From Pseudomonadota bacterium (lineage in GTDB: Bacteria > Pseudomonadota > Gammaproteobacteria > Burkholderiales > Burkholderiaceae_C): 5,753 nt of DNA. The notes beneath the pieces were generated by a model that saw only the letters and a list, made by a program, of their open reading frames with translations, had not been told where the DNA came from and did no database searches. This document shows positions 1-4,587 of the stretch, one piece after another. The stretch spans positions 1 to 5,753 of the forward strand of contig JAEWIF010000066.1 of assembly GCA_023387335.1 (NCBI GenBank), given 5' to 3'. How positions within the stretch are numbered: the first letter of the stretch is position 1; every line of letters starts with the position of its first letter. The position numbers were made by a program, and so were the translations under genes.

Positions 1-489
1 CACCCGGTCAAAAATCCCCAGCACCTCATACGCGCCTTCAATCACCTGACTCACCACATCCCCTTTGTGGGGCACCCTCACTTCACCAAACGACTCACCG
101 CAGACGAGCCCATTTGCACAGACCGCACGAAATAACCCCGGCAGCATCTGGTACGAACTGGTGCCATCATGGGAGTTGAGCAGGATAATTTCCGGCACCT
201 GTTTACCGGTAATTTGCCCCTCCCGACGCAGGCGCAGCATATGCTTCGTATGCTCACGACGACCGGGGTCACGTACACGGGTCTGACAGGCAAAGATCGG
301 CTGAAAGCCCTCCCGCTGCAGACTGTCCAGCAGAGAGATGGTGGGAATATATGTGTAACGTTCACTAAGGGATTCGTGTTTGTCCTCACTGAATACGCTG
401 GGTACCACGCGAAACAGTTCTTCACGGGTTAACGGACGGTCACGACGGATAAGGTTTGCAGCGCCAAAGCGCGAAGCCAGACGGGTCAT
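1..489 (-). CDS. yfjQ: DUF932 family protein (YfjQ/YafZ-like), 5' part only
   Basis: The first 163 codons are present; the reading frame stays open and runs off the left edge. The translation starts MTRLASRFGAANLIRRDRPL and contains NSHDGTSSYQ (about residues 105-114) followed by RAVCANGLVCGESF (121-134). This HDGT plus CANGL pattern is typical of DUF932 proteins, and I recognise the whole as the YfjQ/YafZ type found in E. coli CP4-type prophages, which is about 273 residues long; roughly the last 110 are therefore missing here. The molecular function of the family is not established. The ATG at 489 is supported by a strong GAGGAG ribosome binding site (complement of 497-502) seven bases upstream. 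The gene lies downstream of the GTPase in the same direction, as in K-12, but a terminator-type hairpin separates them. The K-12 paralogues are very similar, so yfjQ stands for the family and not for one locus. Confidence 0.88.
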   Translation of the reverse strand, partial: MTRLASRFGAANLIRRDRPLTREELFRVVPSVFSEDKHESLSERYTYIPTISLLDSLQREGFQPIFACQTRVRDPGRREHTKHMLRLRREGQITGKQVPEIILLNSHDGTSSYQMLPGLFRAVCANGLVCGESFGEVRVPHKGDVVSQVIEGAYEVLGIFDRV

Positions 490-496
490 AAGCAGA

Positions 497-502
497 CTCC
501 TC
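497..502 (-). promoter_or_regulatory. Ribosome binding site of the DUF932 gene
   Basis: Read on the minus strand this is GAGGAG, seven bases before the ATG at 489. It is a near-consensus Shine-Dalgarno sequence and fixes the start of the DUF932 gene. It lies just downstream of the terminator-type hairpin at 514-554. Confidence 0.75.
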
Positions 503-513
503 ATAACGGGGAA

Positions 514-554
514 ACAAATAAAAGAAAGCCCCGTCGCATGAAGGCGACAGGGCT
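514..554 (-). terminator. Intrinsic terminator (or attenuator) between GTPase and DUF932 genes
   Basis: Read on the minus strand, an 11-base arm AGCCCTGTCGC (544-554) pairs with GCGACGGGGCT (527-537) around a 6-base loop, with one T-G wobble. It is followed by TTTCTTTTATTTG (514-526). A GC-rich stem followed by a T-rich run is the standard Rho-independent terminator form. It begins 28 bases after the GTPase stop codon, so it probably ends that transcript. The stem's downstream foot lies only 37 bases from the DUF932 start, leaving little room for a promoter, so readthrough or attenuation is also possible. Confidence 0.8.
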
Positions 555-582
555 CGGGAAAGAACAGGCAGGCGTTAAACGT

Positions 583-1446
583 TCAGAAGAAGAAATTCCA
601 GACTGCCCGGGCAACGGACACCACGGTGTTACGGACAGCCTGTATTACGGCCCGCACAGGAGCCGGTATCAACGGCAGAGCACTCACCGTATCCAGCGCT
701 GCGCCGACGGTTTCACCAAAATCGTCACGCGCTTTTTCCTGGACTGTTGGTGTACGAAAGGGATGTTGTAGTTGCGCGACCACCGGGCTGCTGGCCTCAC
801 GCGGTAGGCACTTTATCATCCGCTCGGCCATCACCCGCAGCCCCCACTGCAGCCGCACCGACACTGCACACACGGGATGTACGGGCTGAAAAAAATCATG
901 CAGCAGGCAGATTTTTCGGCTGATGTTCTGCTTCTGCTCCGTGGACAATTGACCACTACCGCTGATGGGTTCAGCTTTATCTGACTGGCTGATAACAAAC
1001 AGCACCTTATGTCGGTAAGCCTCCCCAATCACCTGACGGTAAAAGTGCTCATCCACCGCCAGCGCCCGGTCATCAGCCTTAATCAACCACAGCACCAGAT
1101 CCAGCTGGGGAAGCTGTTGCTGGTACAGCGCAGCATACTCAGCATCGCGGGCACTGCTTTCCCCCACACCGGGAAGGTCAACGATCGTCATCAGACGCTC
1201 ACCGACTTGCAGACGAAAGTGCAGTGGCTCACGGGTGCAGGCGGCCACTTCGCTGACGGGTGATACTTCTCCGGTAAACAAAGCGTTGCACAGTGATGAC
1301 TTACCTGCTCCGGTTTTTCCCATAATGCCGATCATTGGCTCGTAGTTTGTCAGTTGATGAATTTGTTGCATGACTTTTTCTGAGGCCCACTGTGGCAAGT
1401 TAGTAAGTGAGTCGTGAAGTGATTGCAGAGCTTCTTGATTTCTCAT
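583..1446 (-). CDS. yfjP: YfjP/YkfA-family P-loop GTPase
   Basis: This is a complete 287-residue protein, the length I recall for YfjP and YkfA of E. coli. The G1 P-loop is GKTGAGKS (residues 43-50), T71 in ACTREP is a candidate G2 threonine, and G3 is DLPG (90-93). At the G4 position stands SQSDK (153-157) where NKxD is usual; aspartate 156 is kept. AVSVRLQWGL (194-203) may hold the G5 element. These motifs place it among Era/IRG-like small GTPases; the cellular role of the YfjP group is not known to me. The last 40 residues are rich in Ala, Val and Pro and end in NFFF, which could be a membrane-associating or protein-binding tail. The ATG at 1446 has AGGA (complement of 1453-1456) six bases upstream; the stop is TGA at 585-583. 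It lies upstream of the DUF932 gene, as in CP4-type prophages, and is divergent from the chaperone operon. The symbol marks the family; ykfA is equally possible. Confidence 0.9.
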   Translation of the reverse strand: MRNQEALQSLHDSLTNLPQWASEKVMQQIHQLTNYEPMIGIMGKTGAGKSSLCNALFTGEVSPVSEVAACTREPLHFRLQVGERLMTIVDLPGVGESSARDAEYAALYQQQLPQLDLVLWLIKADDRALAVDEHFYRQVIGEAYRHKVLFVISQSDKAEPISGSGQLSTEQKQNISRKICLLHDFFQPVHPVCAVSVRLQWGLRVMAERMIKCLPREASSPVVAQLQHPFRTPTVQEKARDDFGETVGAALDTVSALPLIPAPVRAVIQAVRNTVVSVARAVWNFFF

Positions 1447-1461
1447 GGCATATCCTGAAAT

Positions 1462-1500
1462 AAAGAAAACAAAAACGGCGAATCCGTTGTGGATTCGCCG
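1462..1500 (-). terminator. Terminator-type hairpin directly upstream of the GTPase gene
   Basis: A perfect 10-base inverted repeat, CGGCGAATCC (1476-1485) and GGATTCGCCG (1491-1500), surrounds a 5-base loop. On the minus strand the stem is followed by TTTTTGTTTTCTTT, so it has the form of an intrinsic terminator for leftward transcription. On the plus strand the bases after the stem are not T-rich, so it should work in one direction only. No minus-strand gene ends here in this window. Its 3' foot is 29 bases from the GTPase start codon. It could be an attenuator in the GTPase leader, a barrier against antisense transcription from the right, or the remnant terminator of a displaced gene. Confidence 0.75.
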
Positions 1501-1544
1501 CTGTGATGGTGCGTTCAGGATGATGATATATGCTTGAAATTTTT

Positions 1545-1577
1545 TTGAATGCGTGAGCTTGTTGAAGGGTATAAAAT
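1545..1577 (+). promoter_or_regulatory. Candidate promoter of the chaperone operon
   Basis: TATAAA (1570-1575), extended as TATAAAAT, resembles a -10 box. TTGAAT (1545-1550) could be the -35 box, but the 19-base spacer is longer than the optimal 17. No extended -10 TG is present. If used, transcription would start near 1583 and give a leader of about 135 bases before the GrpE-like start. CTTGAAA at 1533-1539 matches the heat-shock sigma-32 -35 consensus, but no CCCCAT-like -10 follows on this strand. Treat as a guess based on sequence alone. Confidence 0.3.
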
Positions 1578-1708
1578 TTGGGGCATCTACCTTTTTATCT
1601 CAATTTTTATCCAACGGGAATGATCTATGCTTTGTCTGCAATGAGGTCGTTTTGGGCAAGACGGGACATCCTGGTTGCGTAAGCTATTTTAGATTTAATA
1701 CCGAATGA

Positions 1709-1713
1709 TGAGG
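1709..1713 (+). promoter_or_regulatory. Ribosome binding site of the GrpE-like gene
   Basis: TGAGG lies five bases before the ATG at 1719. It supports this start; the ATGs at 1705 and 1708 are out of frame with the gene. Confidence 0.6.
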
Positions 1714-1718
1714 CTGTC

Positions 1719-2093
1719 ATGACTTCTGAAAGTGCAAATAATCCTGAGAAGCTCGAAGGACCGCTTATCGATATTGTTATCGAGGGCTGGCGTTTCGCGC
1801 GCGTGTTCACTCGCTTGATCAATAAAGTTGATGCAGGTGAGAGCGCTCGCTACATCAATCAAGTCCGTTATTTCCAGAAGAAATTAGAAGAGAACCTTGA
1901 GGCAGGGGGTCTCAAGCTTGTGAATATAGAAGGACAGATTTTTGACTCTGGAATGGCAGCATCTGCCCTCAATATTGGGGATTTTGGTCCTGATGATGTT
2001 CTGGTTGTCGATCACATGATTGAACCCATCATTATGGGAACAAACGGGCTGCGTAAACAAGGCACAGTTATGCTCAAGAAGGTACAGCAATGA
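1719..2093 (+). CDS. Small GrpE-like protein, putative nucleotide exchange factor
   Basis: The protein is 124 residues. Residues 13-60 look alpha-helical (LIDIVIEGWRFARVFTRLIN, then a charged stretch to LEENLEAGG). Residues 64-122 resemble the GrpE beta-wing: GLKLVNIEGQIFDSGMA corresponds to the family pattern in which a Gly-containing strand is followed by G-x-x-FD, and residues 93-122 (DVLVVDHMIEPIIMGTNG, then KQGTVMLKKV) match the GrpE ending in which a strand, a Gly turn and a final hydrophobic strand follow. GrpE is a dimer that opens the Hsp70 nucleotide-binding domain to release ADP. E. coli GrpE has about 197 residues; the long N-terminal helix is absent here, with only some 12 residues before the first helix. 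The next gene is an Hsp70 whose ATG overlaps this stop codon by four bases, which strongly supports a chaperone-partner role. Assignment rests on pattern and context; identity to true GrpE is evidently low. Confidence 0.72.
   Translation: MTSESANNPEKLEGPLIDIVIEGWRFARVFTRLINKVDAGESARYINQVRYFQKKLEENLEAGGLKLVNIEGQIFDSGMAASALNIGDFGPDDVLVVDHMIEPIIMGTNGLRKQGTVMLKKVQQ
2077..2082 (+). promoter_or_regulatory. Ribosome binding site of the Hsp70 gene, inside the GrpE-like gene
   Basis: AGAAGG lies seven bases before the ATG at 2090 and within the last codons of the preceding gene. Together with the ATGA stop/start overlap it indicates translational coupling of the two genes. Confidence 0.65.
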
Positions 2094-4582
2094 ATTATAT
2101 CGGCATCGATCTCGGTACTACGAATAGCGCAATTTGTTCTTATAATGGTGAAAAAACAATAATTTACAAAAGTCCAGATCAAAACGATGTTACGCCTTCT
2201 GCGATATTTATTGACCGCCGTGGTAATAAATATCTCGGGAAACGAGCCTATGACAGTGCAGCGAAAAACCCCGACAATGCTGCGACAAAATTCAAGCGGA
2301 TCATGGGGACAAGCACTCCCGTGAAGCTTAGCGCAGTGAATCTCACTATGACGCCTGAAGAATGTTCAGCTGAAATTCTCAAGCTTTGTTTTGGTTATCT
2401 TCCTGAAGAGATGCGTAATGGTGGAGTAGCAGGAACGGTAATTACTGTTCCCGCTGCGTTTAATCAGATGCAGAAAGATGCCACTTTAAAAGCGGCTGAG
2501 ATGGCTGGCTTAGGTAATGTGGCGTTAATGCAGGAACCAGTTGCGGCAGTAATGTGTGTAATGAAGCATCGCACCGCTGACGGGATCTTTTTAGTGTTTG
2601 ACCTCGGTGGTGGCACGCTTGATATTGCTATAGCAGAAAGCATAAATGCTCGTGTCAGCTTGCTTGCTCATGGCGGGGTAGCGATGTGTGGTGGTACTGA
2701 CTTTGACCGCTCGATTCTGGATAGTGTAGTAAGACCTTGGCTTGTCAATACTTTCGATTTACCCGCTGATTTCACGACGAATAAAAAATACAAACCGTTA
2801 ATTAGAATGAGCCTTTGGGCTGCGGAGAAAGCTAAAATCGAGCTTTCTTCTAAAGAAGAGACCGTCATTATTCTGAACGAGTCTGAAATTGGGGTTATGG
2901 ATGAGTCCGGCGTCGAGATCTATGTCGATATTCCTTTTACCCGTGCACTGCTTGATAGCCTGATTGCACCTAAAGTGGCGGAAGCGGTTCAGTCAGCTCG
3001 CGAGACAATCGAAAAAGCTCAGCTTAGCCCTCATGATATTGAACGTATTGTATTTGTGGGTGGACCGACGCAATACAAGCCACTACGTGATAATGTTGCT
3101 TTTGAGCTGGGTATTAATGCTTCAACAGACATTAACCCAATGAGCGCAGTCGCTGAAGGTGCGGCCGTTTTTGCTGAATCAATTGATTGGGCATCACAAG
3201 GCCGTGGGCGCAAAACTTCCCGTGGGGCATTAACCACTGGGGGGGAATTGGCTCTTTCCTTCAATTACATCGCAAGAACTCCTGACATTCGTGCCAGAGT
3301 GGTTGCAAGAATCGATGGTGCTGCAATCGATGGAGCAGAATTCCAGATTGATAGTTTGGACACTGGCTGGTCATCCGGACGCTTGGCTCTGAAGAATGGC
3401 GCTCAGGTGGAACTTAATCTCTCTAAGCCGGGTGATAATATTTTTAAGATTTTTGTTTTTGATTCACTAGGTGGACCTATAGGTCTTAAAGAAGATAAAA
3501 TCATTATTGCACGAACCGCTGCTAGTATTGATGCTATCCCTGCCTCTCATTCCATCAGTATTGAAGCCCGTGATAAGCTTGGCGGCCCATTAGTACCTGT
3601 ATATTTGGTACGGGAAGGTGATCAATTACCGAAGAAAGGAACAGTTACATTTAAAGCTCAAGAAACTCTGCGAGCGGGTAGCGTAAATTCATTGAAATTC
3701 AAACTTTGGGAAGGGGAAATTACTGATCCTATTAGTGATAATCGCTTTGTTGGTATGTTTGAAATAAAGGGTTCTGATGTTGATGAAGATATGATTGCCG
3801 CTGGTGCCGAGCTTATTTGTGAATATGAAATTCGTGATTCCGGTAATATCGCTCTAGATGTTTCAATCCCTTCAATCGGTAGCTCGTTCCATAGTGGACG
3901 CAACTTCTATTCTCAACAAGAAGCCCAAATAGACTACTCCAGTGCTTCTAAGTTAATTACAGAACAGGCTGCAAGCATTGCACTGCGTCTCGATGAAATC
4001 GAGGCGAATGTGGATGATCCAAAGCTAATCCAGGCCCGAGAAAAACTACAGCAAGCTCAGGGTATTCAGATCGGGGAAACAGATCCTGAGACCGCCAAAC
4101 AGGCGATGGATGACCTTCAGGAAGTGAAACGCCTTCTTGCGATCGCAAGGAAAAATAATTTGAGTACTATCAGGCAACTAGAGCTGGACAAAGTTATGTC
4201 CCTTTTTGACAAAGTACTGCGTCAATATGCTCGACCTTCTGAAGCACTATCATTTGATAACTTGGCAAAAACAGCTCAACGTGCAATTGATGTTAAAAAT
4301 CCTGATTTTGAAGCTTTCCTAAATGAACTGCGGAACAAAAACTTTAGCATTCTTTGGCAGCAGGATTGGTTTATTTCTGATCGTTTCAAATGGCTTGCAC
4401 AAAACCAATATCTTTTCCCAGATACCCATGAGCATGCGCAACTGTGTGCCGCAGGTGAACAGGCCCTGGCGAACAATGACGCGGAGAGACTCAGAGAAAT
4501 TGTGGATCAGTTGGACTCCATCAGGATTATTTCTGGTGACGAAGACGAGCTGATGGCTAGTGGGAACATTCTGCGGGGATAA
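2090..4582 (+). CDS. Divergent long Hsp70 (DnaK-like) chaperone
   Basis: The 830-residue protein is much longer than DnaK (638). The nucleotide-binding domain covers about 1-365. Phosphate-1 is GIDLGTTNS (5-13) and connect-1 begins TVPAAFNQMQKDATLKAAEM (119-138). EPVAA (149-153) and phosphate-2 DLGGGTLD (171-178) follow, then GGTDFD (201-206) and adenosine motif VFVGGPTQYKPLRD (321-334). Residues equivalent to DnaK D8, K70, E171, D194, T199 and D201 appear as D7, K69, E149, D171, T176 and D178, so ATP hydrolysis should be intact. The usual VLLLDV linker is not found after the ATPase domain; a basic stretch GRGRKTSRG (371-379) and a beta-rich insert of about 100 residues (380-478) occur instead. 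A recognisable beta substrate-binding domain follows (about 480-600), including EARDKLGGPL, LPKKGTVTFKAQET, EGE and DNRFVGMFEIKG. Residues 610-830 are mostly helical, against about 130 in DnaK. It probably refolds or delivers clients, using the upstream GrpE-like protein and the downstream AAA ATPase. No J-domain partner is visible. Confidence 0.93.
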   Translation: MNYIGIDLGTTNSAICSYNGEKTIIYKSPDQNDVTPSAIFIDRRGNKYLGKRAYDSAAKNPDNAATKFKRIMGTSTPVKLSAVNLTMTPEECSAEILKLCFGYLPEEMRNGGVAGTVITVPAAFNQMQKDATLKAAEMAGLGNVALMQEPVAAVMCVMKHRTADGIFLVFDLGGGTLDIAIAESINARVSLLAHGGVAMCGGTDFDRSILDSVVRPWLVNTFDLPADFTTNKKYKPLIRMSLWAAEKAKIELSSKEETVIILNESEIGVMDESGVEIYVDIPFTRALLDSLIAPKVAEAVQSARETIEKAQLSPHDIERIVFVGGPTQYKPLRDNVAFELGINASTDINPMSAVAEGAAVFAESIDWASQGRGRKTSRGALTTGGELALSFNYIARTPDIRARVVARIDGAAIDGAEFQIDSLDTGWSSGRLALKNGAQVELNLSKPGDNIFKIFVFDSLGGPIGLKEDKIIIARTAASIDAIPASHSISIEARDKLGGPLVPVYLVREGDQLPKKGTVTFKAQETLRAGSVNSLKFKLWEGEITDPISDNRFVGMFEIKGSDVDEDMIAAGAELICEYEIRDSGNIALDVSIPSIGSSFHSGRNFYSQQEAQIDYSSASKLITEQAASIALRLDEIEANVDDPKLIQAREKLQQAQGIQIGETDPETAKQAMDDLQEVKRLLAIARKNNLSTIRQLELDKVMSLFDKVLRQYARPSEALSFDNLAKTAQRAIDVKNPDFEAFLNELRNKNFSILWQQDWFISDRFKWLAQNQYLFPDTHEHAQLCAAGEQALANNDAERLREIVDQLDSIRIISGDEDELMASGNILRG
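4575..4579 (+). promoter_or_regulatory. Ribosome binding site deciding the GTG start of the AAA gene
   Basis: GGGGA lies eight bases before the GTG at 4588 and overlaps the last codons of the Hsp70 gene. No ATG in frame occurs until codon 104 (inside otherwise open sequence), so this site is the main support for the GTG start. Confidence 0.5.
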
Positions 4583-4587
4583 TCAAA

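Larger units (their letters stand above)
1447..1718. other. Divergent intergenic region between GTPase and GrpE-like genes
   Basis: This 272-base gap separates leftward and rightward transcription. It holds the GTPase ribosome binding site (1453-1456), the perfect hairpin at 1476-1500, an AT-rich segment with a candidate promoter (1545-1577), a stretch with possible micro-ORFs (1627-1682) and the GrpE-like ribosome binding site (about 1709-1713). A 65-codon open frame crosses it on the minus strand (1625-1822) but overlaps the well-supported GrpE-like gene and looks like chance. I see no recognisable operator, riboswitch or small RNA, and no convincing promoter for the GTPase. Confidence 0.7.

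Noticed and set aside
65..432. Open frames of 73 to 115 codons overlapping the DUF932 gene
   Set aside because: They lie in other frames of a clearly recognised coding region and show Cys- and Arg-rich, low-plausibility translations.
1533..1539. Sigma-32 heat-shock promoter for the chaperone operon (CTTGAAA)
   Set aside because: The -35 match is good, but no CCCCAT-like -10 element lies 13 to 17 bases downstream on the plus strand.
1576..1603. Sigma-32-like promoter on the minus strand (TTGAGA, 14 bases, CCCCAAAT) for the GTPase
   Set aside because: Spacing fits, but the -35 lacks the leading C and the match is partial in AT-rich sequence. The transcript would also run into the hairpin at 1476-1500. 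Too weak to list as a feature.
1716..1723. Palindrome GTCATGAC over the GrpE-like start codon as an operator
   Set aside because: Only eight bases, it contains the start codon itself, and no second copy is seen nearby; expected by chance.
1625..1822. 65-codon minus-strand open frame across the intergenic region
   Set aside because: It overlaps the start of the well-supported GrpE-like gene, has no clear ribosome binding site, and its translation is rich in Ser, Ile and Ala without a recognisable pattern.
4276..4553. Short open frames overlapping the end of the Hsp70 gene
   Set aside because: The Hsp70 frame continues unbroken to 4582 with a coherent helical tail; the overlapping frames are shadows.
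1719..4582. Housekeeping grpE-dnaK operon of the chromosome
   Set aside because: The Hsp70 is 830 residues with an inserted domain and a long tail, the GrpE-like protein is only 124 residues, no dnaJ follows, and the flanks are prophage-type genes. Both proteins are too divergent to be the core copies.
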